DNA of 64,000 nt, from positions 2,408,673-2,472,672 of the forward strand of contig NZ_CP035282.1 in assembly GCF_004103715.1 (NCBI RefSeq). The letters run 5' to 3'. The DNA is from Acidilutibacter cellobiosedens. GTDB lineage: Bacteria; Bacillota; Clostridia; Tissierellales; Acidilutibacteraceae. Position numbers and translations under genes: made by a program. Numbering within the stretch: the stretch's first letter is position 1; each line of letters begins with the position of its first letter. The notes below the pieces were generated by a model, which did no database searches, was not told the DNA's origin, and saw only the letters and a list, made by a program, of their open reading frames with translations. Positions 44,391 to 52,725 of the stretch are shown piece by piece.

Positions 44391-44852
44391 ATTTATATCC
44401 ACTCCTTTTGCAAGCTCAAGGCATAAAACATAATAAAAAATGTTTTTTGAGCTACTTCTTATTTTATAATCAGATCATAGAAAACTCGGCATACTACAAA
44501 TCATCAGAAACTAATAATAGTTTAATAACTCCATTGTATTACTATTTAATAAATTAATGAAGCCTTTTTTTGAAACCCATTTAGGTCAACTCATATTATG
44601 GAAAACTCGATTTCCCTATGTGCCCCAGCAGTTCTCTTCAGCACATTTTCTCTTATTTATCAGCCTTACGAGTGTACATAGACAAAAAGATGGATTGATG
44701 ATAGGATAAAAGTGTATGTAAAAATTCATAGATTTATTAAAGGTATATAATAAAATTAGAGGAAGAAAGTTTTATGTACAGTTATAGGTAGTTTAACAAT
44801 GGGAAAAATAATAAAATGAATTTCACAATATTTTCTGAGAAAGGAGAACCGT
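44391..44852. other. 462-base intergenic stretch, promoters only
   Basis: The left end has the ribosome site of the winged-helix gene. The right end has a TATAAT about 90 bases before the Eis-like gene, with no clear -35, and then its AGAAAGGAG site. A 14-base near-repeat around GAAAACTCG occurs twice (near 44479 and 44600). No RNA gene or remnant of a protein was recognised. Confidence 0.35.
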
Positions 44853-46064
44853 ATGAGTCGAAAAAAAAATTTAAAAATGCATAAGGTCGGAGTAGAACAT
44901 CTGGAACAGTACAATCAATTGTTACGATATGTTTTCCAGGTGACGGATAACGATCTGCACAAAATCGGGTGGGAAGATCGGGACATGGTCCGTGCCAAGT
45001 CACCTGTTCTGAAGGAAGCTGATGTCTTAGGATGGTTTGATGGGGATAAGTTGGTCTCTCAAGTAGCAGTTTATCCTTTTCAGGTCAGAATATTCAATCA
45101 TACCTATGACATGGGGGGACTGACAGGCGTTGGTACCTTCCCTGAATATTCTAATCAAGGTTTAATGCATAAACTGTTATATCAAGCACTATCAAATATG
45201 CAAGAAAAAAAACAGTCAATTTCCTTTCTGTACCCCTATTCCATTCCTTACTACCGCAGAAAGGGGTGGGAAATCATCTCTGATAAAATAACCTTTGAAG
45301 TTAATGATTATCAATTACCTAAAAACAAACAAGTGTCCGGTGAAGTGGAACGAACCGATGTCAAGAGCGATGCCATAAAGAAAACATATGAACGTTTTGC
45401 TCTCCAAACTCACGGTGCAATGTTACGAAATGATCTGGCTTGGAACGAATACTGGTTGTGGGATCCTGATGACCTGATGGCAGCTATTTATTATAATGAC
45501 GAAAGGCAACCAGACGGTTATGTCCTTTACTGGATAGAAGACGAGGTTTTCCACATTAAAGATATGATATTCGTCAATGAAGAAGCCCGCAGCGGACTAT
45601 GGAATTTTATCAGTGCACACTTTTCCATGATTTCAAAAGTCATAGGCGATATTCATATGGATGAACCTCTGGCATTTTTATTGGAAGATGCAGATATCAA
45701 AGAAACCATAGCTCCTTATTATATGGCTCGTATTGTAGATTTGGAGCAATTTATAAAACAATATCCCTTTAAGCCGGATACAGGAAAACGAGAATGGACC
45801 TTTACATTGGACGATCCGCTTCTTTCATGGAATCAAGGAACTTTTACCTTGCGAATCAGTCCGGATGGAAAAGGTGAGGTCGTTCGTGCGGCAGAACGCA
45901 GCAGTGCAAAGACCGATATCCAAACTATGACAACCATGCTCCTTGGATACAAGCGACCGGATTATCTTCATAGGATCGGACGCATTTCATGCACCCCAGA
46001 AATACTGGATATGCTGGAGGATGCAATTGAACAGCAGACACCTTATTTCTCGGATTATTTTTAA
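44853..46064 (+). CDS. Eis-like N-acetyltransferase (GNAT plus SCP2-type C-terminus)
   Basis: A 403-residue protein with the layout of the Eis family: an N-terminal GNAT domain (GVGTFPEYSNQGLMHKLL is the acetyl-CoA loop), a second GNAT-like domain, and a C-terminal sterol-carrier-like domain (WTFTLDDPLLSWNQGTFTLRISPDGKGEV). Eis enzymes acetylate amines of aminoglycosides or peptides at several positions. AAAGGAG precedes the ATG. A broken relative lies at 48175-48293. The substrate is not predictable. Confidence 0.9.
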   Translation: MSRKKNLKMHKVGVEHLEQYNQLLRYVFQVTDNDLHKIGWEDRDMVRAKSPVLKEADVLGWFDGDKLVSQVAVYPFQVRIFNHTYDMGGLTGVGTFPEYSNQGLMHKLLYQALSNMQEKKQSISFLYPYSIPYYRRKGWEIISDKITFEVNDYQLPKNKQVSGEVERTDVKSDAIKKTYERFALQTHGAMLRNDLAWNEYWLWDPDDLMAAIYYNDERQPDGYVLYWIEDEVFHIKDMIFVNEEARSGLWNFISAHFSMISKVIGDIHMDEPLAFLLEDADIKETIAPYYMARIVDLEQFIKQYPFKPDTGKREWTFTLDDPLLSWNQGTFTLRISPDGKGEVVRAAERSSAKTDIQTMTTMLLGYKRPDYLHRIGRISCTPEILDMLEDAIEQQTPYFSDYF

Positions 46065-46066
46065 TC

Positions 46067-46176
46067 TTAAAACATTCGTCGCATATTTACTCTAATACTA
46101 TCATATCCGCCTTTATCGAATTCCTCTGCGGTTGGCGGGTATTGAATTTTATTAATACACAGCGGCGAAACAAACT
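46067..46176 (-). pseudogene. Coding remnant directly after the DUF6179 gene
   Basis: On the minus strand a frame stays open for about 36 codons from inside the end of the DUF6179 gene to a TAA at 46067-46069. The peptide contains KFVSPLCINKIQYPPT, then AEEFDKGGYDSIRVNMRRMF. It looks like the C-terminus of a real protein rather than random sequence, but it has no start codon or ribosome site of its own. I do not recognise the family. It is probably what is left of a deleted gene. Confidence 0.35.
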
Positions 46177-47541
46177 TTACTCTTCTTTTAGTTTTAAAAG
46201 TTTAACCATCCTTTCAATCCATTTTTGCTCTTCATTTGTGAGCGAATTCACAAACTTTTTCAGACAATTACACAAAAGTCTTTCATTTTCCTTCATGTCC
46301 AGCATTTCCAAATCGTTTTGATATGGATATTTTTTTGCTAAGGCTGCTAATTCTACCGGGTTTAGTAGTTTCAAAACTTCGGGAATTTCGGCCGAAGAAA
46401 ACTCGGCATCCAGCAATATATCTGCAAAATCTGCGAAAGAGTTAATTTTCTCTTTTATTATCATGATCTTATCTTCTGTCATATTGCATTGCATGATTTC
46501 TTCCACAAGTTTACGATATCGATCATTATCCATTTTTTCTCCATATGAAAAGGAAACAAAGGGATCATTCTCTGGATAGTACGGTATAACAAAGACCTTA
46601 TCCGTTGTATGCGTCCTGGAAGAATTCCAAATGTCAGTAGCAATTCGGGAAAGGCTGTCATTCAGGTAGTTCATCAAATTATCCGATAGCGATAATGCCT
46701 GCTTCACCTTATCAAGTACCTGCCTGAGTATGGATTCGATTTCACTTTTATCCGTATTTTTAAATAGACGGTCAAGATATGTTATATCAAAAAAAGACAA
46801 CTCTAATGCACGTATATCCTTATCGACAAGTGCACAACCAAGTGCTGAGGTCAACACAGGTTCATAGATATTAAAAAGTAAATTCTGATAGTCTTCATGA
46901 TATCCGCAAAGCAAATGATGTATGTTTTCTACTGGAAAACACGCACAAAATGTATTTTCGCAGTAGATACTTTCAAGATATTTCCGAATAAACTCAACTC
47001 CCGCTAAATCCGAAACGCCATTGCATGTAGGATAATCTCCTGTAATATGGATCTCCTGCGCCCCAAATTCCGGATAATACAGTTTGAAGAATCCCCTAAT
47101 AGCATCGACAACAGTAGAACGATAAAAAACATTCTGCGTATCCACCAAATGCTGAATGATATTGGAATGAAGAATTTTTGTAGTATTCACCATTCGGTCA
47201 ATTTGACGCCTTCCTTCTTCAAACAACGTTTCCATTTTTTCGTTTTGGAGTGCAATGACAGCATCATCGGGATTTGTATATGTCTTTAAGCACATACCAA
47301 TTGTATACATGACAGACACCAATATATTTTGTGCAGTTTCAATCCGTATGGAACTGCTGTCCCCGCTGTTGTAACGTTCTGTCTGCTTTGCTAAAATAGA
47401 AAGACAATCAAATTGTATTCTCTCTAAATCAGAATCAAGCAACAAACCACAATGGTAAGCCTGTTCCAGCAGAGACTGAAAATAATATTCTCCGCTAAGT
47501 TTGGATCTATCTATCCTGCTTATTTTATCAATACTCTCCAT
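46177..47541 (-). CDS. DUF6179-type protein of unknown function
   Basis: A 454-residue soluble protein starting at the ATG 47539-47541 (MESIDKISRIDRS) behind GGAGGG; a reading 22 codons longer lies within the upstream gene. It is mostly helical, with motifs such as LLEQAYHCGLLLDSD, FEEGRRQIDRMV and PVELAALAKKYPYQ. I believe it belongs to the DUF6179 family, which pairs with DUF6323. No catalytic motif, membrane helix or signal was seen. The start overlaps the DUF6323 gene by 14 bases, so the two are made together. Confident as a gene; the family name is from memory. Confidence 0.7.
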   Translation of the reverse strand: MESIDKISRIDRSKLSGEYYFQSLLEQAYHCGLLLDSDLERIQFDCLSILAKQTERYNSGDSSSIRIETAQNILVSVMYTIGMCLKTYTNPDDAVIALQNEKMETLFEEGRRQIDRMVNTTKILHSNIIQHLVDTQNVFYRSTVVDAIRGFFKLYYPEFGAQEIHITGDYPTCNGVSDLAGVEFIRKYLESIYCENTFCACFPVENIHHLLCGYHEDYQNLLFNIYEPVLTSALGCALVDKDIRALELSFFDITYLDRLFKNTDKSEIESILRQVLDKVKQALSLSDNLMNYLNDSLSRIATDIWNSSRTHTTDKVFVIPYYPENDPFVSFSYGEKMDNDRYRKLVEEIMQCNMTEDKIMIIKEKINSFADFADILLDAEFSSAEIPEVLKLLNPVELAALAKKYPYQNDLEMLDMKENERLLCNCLKKFVNSLTNEEQKWIERMVKLLKLKEE

Positions 47542-47998
47542 CTTCACCCTCCTCATCATCTGCAGAATAGCCATACCGCAGATTATGAGCCAATTTGTAC
47601 AACTCACGTCCAGATAACAGTTCTAAGGAACCACGACATTTACCATCAAATGCATTTTTCATATAGCTTATCAAGTCATCATCACTGATGAGATCAAGCG
47701 TTTCATTCTTATAGTAATAAAACATTTCAATCAGATCGTGCAGGGTTTCCTCATAATTATGCATGGAAATGTAGGGAGAATCACAAAATTCATAGATAAT
47801 TTTATCGATAACGCCGCCGCCAAACTCAATTCTTCCTGTTTCTTTCAGAGCAAAGAAACGAGTTTCCACCAATTCAATTGCTTGTTTCTCTGTTAAAACG
47901 AGGCCGTAACGCATAGTCAAGTCATTGCATTTTATGATCTCGCTGACAGCTTGCTTTTGTATTAAAGAATGTTGAAATAAAGCAAGTTTAAATTCCAA
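47528..47998 (-). CDS. DUF6323-type protein of unknown function
   Basis: A 156-residue protein starting MEFKLALFQHSL, mostly helical, with an acidic tail (ADDEEGEDGEY). It contains RYGLVLTEKQAIELVETRF and GGGVIDKIIYEFCDSPYIS. I take it to be a DUF6323 protein, the regular partner of DUF6179. It is the first gene of a two-gene unit. A recognisable ribosome site (GGGGAGTG) precedes the ATG. The function of the pair is not known to me. Confidence 0.7.
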   Translation of the reverse strand: MEFKLALFQHSLIQKQAVSEIIKCNDLTMRYGLVLTEKQAIELVETRFFALKETGRIEFGGGVIDKIIYEFCDSPYISMHNYEETLHDLIEMFYYYKNETLDLISDDDLISYMKNAFDGKCRGSLELLSGRELYKLAHNLRYGYSADDEEGEDGEY

Positions 47999-48174
47999 AT
48001 AATATCACTCCCCTGGGTACACATAGCATTAATATTTGTATTGCCTGATTTAAGACATAAGTGTCAAAAAGTATCTCAGGCTGATTTATATATTACCCCA
48101 TCGGTAATTACCAATGGTATCACAGAATTTAAACTGTGTCAACAGAAACAAAGAGGCACCCGGTCAACTTGGCC

Positions 48175-48293
48175 GTGTTACAAAATGATCTGGTTTAAAA
48201 TGAATAGGGGTTATGGAATTCAGAAGATTTGATAACCGCTATTTATTAAAATGGGAAAAGACAACCAGATAGCTATCTTATTTATTGGATAAG
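48175..48293 (+). pseudogene. Fragment of an Eis-like acetyltransferase gene
   Basis: Read on the plus strand from 48175, about 39 codons match the middle of the intact Eis-like gene at 44853-46064. The fragment gives VLQNDLV*NE*GLWNS where the intact gene has MLRNDLAWNEYWLWDP, then EDLITAIY*NGKRQPDSY and LIYWI where it has DDLMAAIYYNDERQPDGY and VLYWI. Three in-frame stops show it is dead. The 3' end overlaps the end of the next GNAT gene on the other strand. It is a degraded paralogue, not a recent duplication, since many bases differ. Confidence 0.78.
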
Positions 48294-48730
48294 TGTTTTT
48301 TCAGATATACCATATCAGTAAGTCGCTTACCACCTTCGAAAATAGGATGGTCGTAGTTGTCAATAAAAAAATCTTTTATCCTGTGGGAAATCACAAAACC
48401 ACATTTCTGATAAAAAGGAATGGTGGCAGGACTATCACCAGTGCCGACAAGCATTGTAGAACATTCGCTTCTATAATGTTCGAAAAGGTAATTGACAAGT
48501 TGTTTTCCGTAACCTTGCCCTTGATATTTTGGTACTGTTGCAATATTTTTAATTTCAAAGATACCTTTTCCTTCATTTGTAACAACACAAATTGCCTTTA
48601 AGTCGTCATCACATAAGACAAACATATCTCCACGTTCCAAGTATTTGTCTATCATACTTTCCTGTTCATCAGCAAGCAAAAGTAAATCGATATATTGCTT
48701 TTTATTTTCAAAAATCTGTTTTATCTCCAT
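48278..48730 (-). CDS. GNAT-family N-acetyltransferase
   Basis: A 150-residue single-domain GNAT. The acetyl-CoA binding motif is IATVPKYQGQGYGKQLVNYL, followed by PATIPFYQKCGFVISHRIKDFF. The start has AGGTGA eight bases upstream. It resembles YvbK-like small acetyltransferases. The substrate is unknown. It is the only intact one among several GNAT pieces in this stretch besides the Eis-like gene. Confidence 0.88.
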   Translation of the reverse strand: MEIKQIFENKKQYIDLLLLADEQESMIDKYLERGDMFVLCDDDLKAICVVTNEGKGIFEIKNIATVPKYQGQGYGKQLVNYLFEHYRSECSTMLVGTGDSPATIPFYQKCGFVISHRIKDFFIDNYDHPIFEGGKRLTDMVYLKKHLSNK

Positions 48731-48810
48731 TTGTTAATCACCTGATCAAAAATTTGAATTTTGCATATTTATGCTTCAAAACTTTCGAAAACCTATATAC
48801 ATCTATTTGG

Positions 48811-48834
48811 GGCAAATGGCTTATACCATTTGCC
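48811..48834. repeat. Hairpin between GNAT genes
   Basis: GGCAAATGG pairs with CCATTTGCC around a six-base loop (CTTATA): a perfect nine-bp stem. There is no T run on either side, so it is a weak terminator at best, possibly marking a junction of the rearranged acetyltransferase region. Confidence 0.4.
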
Positions 48835-48941
48835 GGATTTAGATGCATTTATTCAGTTCAAGCATCTTACTGAAGTTATTTAATATATTTTATATAATTC
48901 TCCGATTGAAAATATATATTGTCTTCTCAATAAATTGAAAT

Positions 48942-49468
48942 TTATAGGTGTATCCAATATCTTTCAAGGTACACATCATCAGATTCACAATACACGGTAC
49001 TTTCATATATTCCACCGTTTGCCATAATGGTTCGTTTACTTCCTTCATTCCCTTGAATACATAAGATCAGAACATCCTTAAGTCCATAAGCCTTACAAAT
49101 TTGCAGACAATCAGAAAGCATTCTCTTGGCATACCCTTTTCTTCTCTCATCCGGTCGAACAGAATAACCGATATGGCCAGCATACTTTTCAATATAATCA
49201 TTGAAATAGTGACGAAACTGAATCATACCAATGATTTTGTTGTCAATTGGACGTTCAATGAAACCAAATCTTTCATAAAATTGCTCTTTAACTTTTGCTG
49301 ATATCAATACAATTTTAACTTTCCATCCCGTTTTAAGCGACTAACAGCCATCCTTGAACGCTCAATACCAGCTTGAGCCCGCTCATTGTTCAAAGTGCTC
49401 CAACCTACTGCAGCTCCGAGTTTGTTATAATCGTCAACCCTAACTCCGTTTTTATATATAAAATTCAT
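48942..49468 (-). pseudogene. Mosaic pseudogene joined from two different GNAT acetyltransferase genes
   Basis: An ATG at 49466-49468 starts MNFIYKNGVRVDDYNKLGAA and continues into GWSTLNNERAQAGI, the usual N-terminus of one small GNAT family. After about 50 codons the frame breaks at a TGA (49304-49306). In the next frame WKVKIVLISAKVKEQFYERFGFIERP follows (read in parts), the usual C-terminal end of that same family, so the acetyl-CoA-binding middle has been deleted. Directly afterwards the frame goes on as IIGMIQFRHYFNDYIEKYAG and HIGYSVRPDERRKGYAKRML, the C-terminal half of a different GNAT family. The result is a frameshifted chimera. The sequence is seen; the recombination history is inferred. 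Confidence 0.75.
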
Positions 49469-49495
49469 CCCATCATCTCCGTCATAAATTGGAAT

Positions 49496-49999
49496 TTAAC
49501 AATCGCTGTTTTCGATTTCTCGACGTATTTTTAAAAATTCTAAGCTGTTCTCTGCATCTACTTTTGATTTGTAGAATACAATATTATGATTAGGAGTCAT
49601 GTTCGTTCTCCAATCATATTCCGACGCAAGCATCTTCAAAAAAACTTTTAAGCTATCCGCAATCGAAAAGCTCTCTTTGCTTTTATTAATATAACAAATG
49701 GGCGCAGCATCATCTATATCCGTTGTTTTACCAATTGTACCAAATAACCCTCCCAGGCTGTCTTTTGCAAAAATACCAACTCGGGGAACCGTATAAAAAC
49801 CAATTTGGGGAATGTCATCATCAAATATAAATTTCAAATCATATGTATCTGCATATCTTTGATACTCCGTATTCTTATCCTTGACGCTCATGAGATAAAG
49901 CGTTGTTCCTGCAGAAACAACTTCTGTATCCTTTGCAGAGACTCCAATGTACCCAATGCACCCTTCGCTTTCAGATACATCCCAATATAACTTTTTCAT
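49496..49999 (-). CDS. Hypothetical protein, 167 residues
   Basis: A soluble protein starting MKKLYWDVSESEGCIGYIGV with an AAGGAAG site upstream. It has alternating beta strands and helices, a GIFAKDSLGGLFGTIGKTTDI stretch and a C-terminal helix (SKVDAENSLEFLKIRREIE). No family was recognised. It may belong to the immunity-like SMI1/SUKH group, since such proteins often start with a short acidic beta region, but I see no decisive motif. It lies at the left of the tRNA-Leu terminator, at the edge of the accessory stretch. Confidence 0.6.
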   Translation of the reverse strand: MKKLYWDVSESEGCIGYIGVSAKDTEVVSAGTTLYLMSVKDKNTEYQRYADTYDLKFIFDDDIPQIGFYTVPRVGIFAKDSLGGLFGTIGKTTDIDDAAPICYINKSKESFSIADSLKVFLKMLASEYDWRTNMTPNHNIVFYKSKVDAENSLEFLKIRREIENSDC

Positions 50000-50078
50000 C
50001 TTTCTTCACTTCCTTGATAAGGTAAATTCTTGTTTATCTGTTCATTAATACAAGCAACCTGCATTTTCATTTTATCAT

Positions 50079-50121
50079 AAAAAATGAAAGAAATCGATCT
50101 TCTGCAATCGACTTCTTTCAC
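50079..50121 (-). terminator. Terminator after tRNA-Leu(GAG)
   Basis: On the minus strand TGAAAGAAGTCGAT pairs with ATCGATTTCTTTCA (one G-U) around an eight-base loop and is followed by TTTTTT. It ends the tRNA-Leu transcript. Confidence 0.9.
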
Positions 50122-50134
50122 CAAAACAAATTAG

Positions 50135-50219
50135 TGCGGAAGAAGGGACTCGAACCCTCATACTCTTATGGAGCAATAGCCCCTCAAACTATCGCGTCTG
50201 CCTATTCCGCCACCTCCGC
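50135..50219 (-). tRNA. tRNA-Leu (anticodon GAG)
   Basis: An 85-base class II tRNA on the minus strand. The acceptor arm is GCGGAGG with CTTCCGC, discriminator A. The anticodon stem ATAGT/GCTAT encloses TTGAGGG, so the anticodon is GAG, reading CUC and CUU. There is a long variable arm, as in all tRNA-Leu, and the T arm has GGTTCGAGTCC. CCA is not encoded. It lies downstream of the peptide-binding lipoprotein gene and has its own terminator. Confidence 0.96.
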
Positions 50220-50277
50220 ATACTTTGACTATTAAATTTATTAACAACCTAATATATATTATAATGATTTTAAAAAA

Positions 50278-52032
50278 TTAATCAACATTTTTCTCCTGAA
50301 ATTCCTTTGGTATATACCACTTCTCAATATTATAGTACAAATTATTAGACTGGGGATTTATATTTCCCTTAATATTTTTATCAATAAGCAGAGCTTCATT
50401 CCTAAAAAATAAACTTACATAAGGCAGATCTTCAAGTATCTTATCTTCCAATTTTCCATATGCTTTCTTTTTTTCTTCTCTGTTAGTTGCACTGAAAGCA
50501 TCGAATAACAATTGATCCATTTCTTCATCGGAATATCTTATAAAATTAGTTCCATAATAAATTTGAGAAGAATGGAAAGCAAAAGATAAATCACATACAT
50601 CTGATAGTTGCCATCCCATTAGAGCTATGTCAAAATCACCTTTCTTAATTTTTTGTGTATATTTTTGCCACTGTTCCTCTACTTCTTCATCTGTAATATT
50701 ATTAGGAACATTATCTTCATAATCTTTAGTTGCATTTATGCCTATTGCTTTTAAATTTTCTACTATTAAATCAGCGGTTTTGAGTCTCAAAGGATTATAA
50801 GAGTTTGTAGTAACTTTTAAAGTCAAAGTCTTCCCATTTTCATCTTCTACAAAACCATCCCCGTTTTCGTCTTTATAACCGGCAGATGATAAAATTTCCT
50901 TAGCTTTATCTATGTTAAATCCATATATATTACTGTTGTCGGAAATAAGCCACGAATTAGGATATATGGGCAAGTCCACCTGGGTAGCATGACCCATATA
51001 TACTTTTTGAATAATAGATTGTCTATCTATTCCATAAGCTATTGCTTTCCTTAATTCTTTTCCCTTTTCATCAGCAAAAATTTTTCTTGAAAAATTAAAT
51101 CCTAAAAGTTCGTAGTTTTGAGATACATATTCAATAATTTTTACTCTCTTGCTTTGAAAATATTTTTCCCAATCTACACCTACTGAAGTAGTCAAATCCA
51201 CTTGATTTGCTTCAAAAGATGTCATCGCCAAATCTTCGTCCTTCATTATTTCTCCAATTATAGTAGAAATATATGGTTTACCCTGCCACCAATTAGTATT
51301 TGCCTCAAGGTTAATGCTTTTAATTTTTTCGTATTTAGAAAATTTGTATGGTCCTGTCCCTATGGGAGTATAATTATCTTCAGCCAATGCAGCCTTATAA
51401 GAAGAACTATTTTCTCTTCCCTTTACAAAGATATGCCTTGGTATTATGGGAAAAGTTAAAATTTCCAGCCCATTGCTAAAAGCTCTGTCAAATACTATCT
51501 CTATATTATAGTCATCAATTATCTTTACGTCCATTATATGTCTCAAATCAGAAGAAGTATAAGATTTAAAATTACTTAAAATGCTGTTCTTATATATATT
51601 ATCATTTCCTGCATATTTTAGAGTATCTATCGTAAATTTTACATCCTTAGCAGTAAATTTTTCTCCATCATGCCATACTACATTTTCTCTCAACTTTATT
51701 CCTATTACTTTTCCGTCTTCTTTTATCTCACAATTTTGAGCCAATTGATTTTCAATATTTAAATTTTTATCTAATTTAAATAATCCTTCAAAAATAAGTT
51801 TGCTAAAATTATAATAGCTTATATTTTCACTTATCAGCGGATTTAAAGTCTCAACAGTAGTCAACGGTACTCTTAAAGTCCCTCCGTACTCTGGTTTTTC
51901 TTCTTCTCCGCTTTCAATTTTTTCTTTATTATTATCTATAGTCCCTCCAACTTCATTTTTATTTTTACAGCCAACAGACAAGATTGTCAATACGACTAAC
52001 AAAAATACCGCTATTATTCTTCTAAATTTCAA
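50278..52032 (-). CDS. ABC transporter substrate-binding lipoprotein, oligopeptide type
   Basis: A 584-residue SBP_bac_5 family protein. The N-terminus has a basic start, hydrophobic core and lipobox ending SVGC at about residue 22. The family motif GGTLRVPLTTVETLNPLI, then GTGPYKFSKYEKI and RKAIAYGIDRQSI are present. It would capture peptides or nickel-type ligands outside the cell for an ABC importer. No permease or ATPase of that type lies in the window, so it is an orphan here. Its neighbours on the same strand are a transglycosylase and coaE. Confidence 0.92.
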   Translation of the reverse strand: MKFRRIIAVFLLVVLTILSVGCKNKNEVGGTIDNNKEKIESGEEEKPEYGGTLRVPLTTVETLNPLISENISYYNFSKLIFEGLFKLDKNLNIENQLAQNCEIKEDGKVIGIKLRENVVWHDGEKFTAKDVKFTIDTLKYAGNDNIYKNSILSNFKSYTSSDLRHIMDVKIIDDYNIEIVFDRAFSNGLEILTFPIIPRHIFVKGRENSSSYKAALAEDNYTPIGTGPYKFSKYEKIKSINLEANTNWWQGKPYISTIIGEIMKDEDLAMTSFEANQVDLTTSVGVDWEKYFQSKRVKIIEYVSQNYELLGFNFSRKIFADEKGKELRKAIAYGIDRQSIIQKVYMGHATQVDLPIYPNSWLISDNSNIYGFNIDKAKEILSSAGYKDENGDGFVEDENGKTLTLKVTTNSYNPLRLKTADLIVENLKAIGINATKDYEDNVPNNITDEEVEEQWQKYTQKIKKGDFDIALMGWQLSDVCDLSFAFHSSQIYYGTNFIRYSDEEMDQLLFDAFSATNREEKKKAYGKLEDKILEDLPYVSLFFRNEALLIDKNIKGNINPQSNNLYYNIEKWYIPKEFQEKNVD

Positions 52033-52045
52033 TTTTATTTCCTCC

Positions 52046-52705
52046 CTATCGGACTATCGTAACAAATTTTTTTAACAGTTTTTTAAAATTATTTATTAGA
52101 TAAACAAAGTTATTTTTGATAAATCTTTCTTCTTCCATAAATCCATTTTTGTAAACTTTTCTATAAATTTCATTATATCGCAAAACTTTATTTACATATT
52201 CTTCTGTTTCTTTATAAGGTATTCGATCAAGAGTTTTACCGTCTTTACTATATTTTTCATCTTTTAACCACTTTGATACGTTTCCGCTTCCTCCATTATA
52301 GGCAGCAAGAACAAGACGGAGATCTCCATTGAATTCCTCTTGCAGAACATTCAAATACCAACATCCGACCATTATATTTGTTTCCGGTTCATATAATTTA
52401 TCTAAAGTATAACCGTCAATATTCAATTCCGTAAAAGCCCATTCTCCTGTGACAAGGGATATTTGCATAAGCCCCCTGGCATCCTTATGAGATCTGGCGT
52501 CTTCGTCATATTTACTTTCAACATTGATAATAGCTGCAACCAAATAAGGATCAACGCCAAAATTTTTTGAGTATTTCTCAATATAATCTCCATAATTTAC
52601 AGGGTACATCAGCCTTAGAAACAAATTACTCACAAAAAAAGCAATAAAAATAACAAACAGGATTTTAAAAATAATTTTTAATGTTTTATTAGATATTTTG
52701 AACAA
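52046..52705 (-). CDS. Membrane-bound lytic transglycosylase, SLT domain
   Basis: A 219-residue protein with one N-terminal membrane helix (about residues 11-30) and a soluble lytic transglycosylase domain. The catalytic Glu lies in AIINVESKYDEDARS, followed by KDARGLMQI and VLAAYNGGSGNVSKWL. It cleaves the glycan chain of peptidoglycan to 1,6-anhydro ends. The coaE-SLT order downstream of polA is conserved in clostridia. Confidence 0.94.
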   Translation of the reverse strand: MFKISNKTLKIIFKILFVIFIAFFVSNLFLRLMYPVNYGDYIEKYSKNFGVDPYLVAAIINVESKYDEDARSHKDARGLMQISLVTGEWAFTELNIDGYTLDKLYEPETNIMVGCWYLNVLQEEFNGDLRLVLAAYNGGSGNVSKWLKDEKYSKDGKTLDRIPYKETEEYVNKVLRYNEIYRKVYKNGFMEEERFIKNNFVYLINNFKKLLKKFVTIVR

Positions 52706-52725
52706 CTATACCACTCCATTTACTA

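Noticed and set aside
49304-49306. TGA inside the mosaic GNAT gene as a possible second selenocysteine codon
   Set aside because: The homology after it continues in another frame, so it is a true break, and no Sec position is known in this family.
50135-50219. tRNA-Leu(GAG) as the integration site of the accessory island
   Set aside because: I could not find a copy of its 3' end near the left border at about 33.4 kb, and no integrase gene is present.
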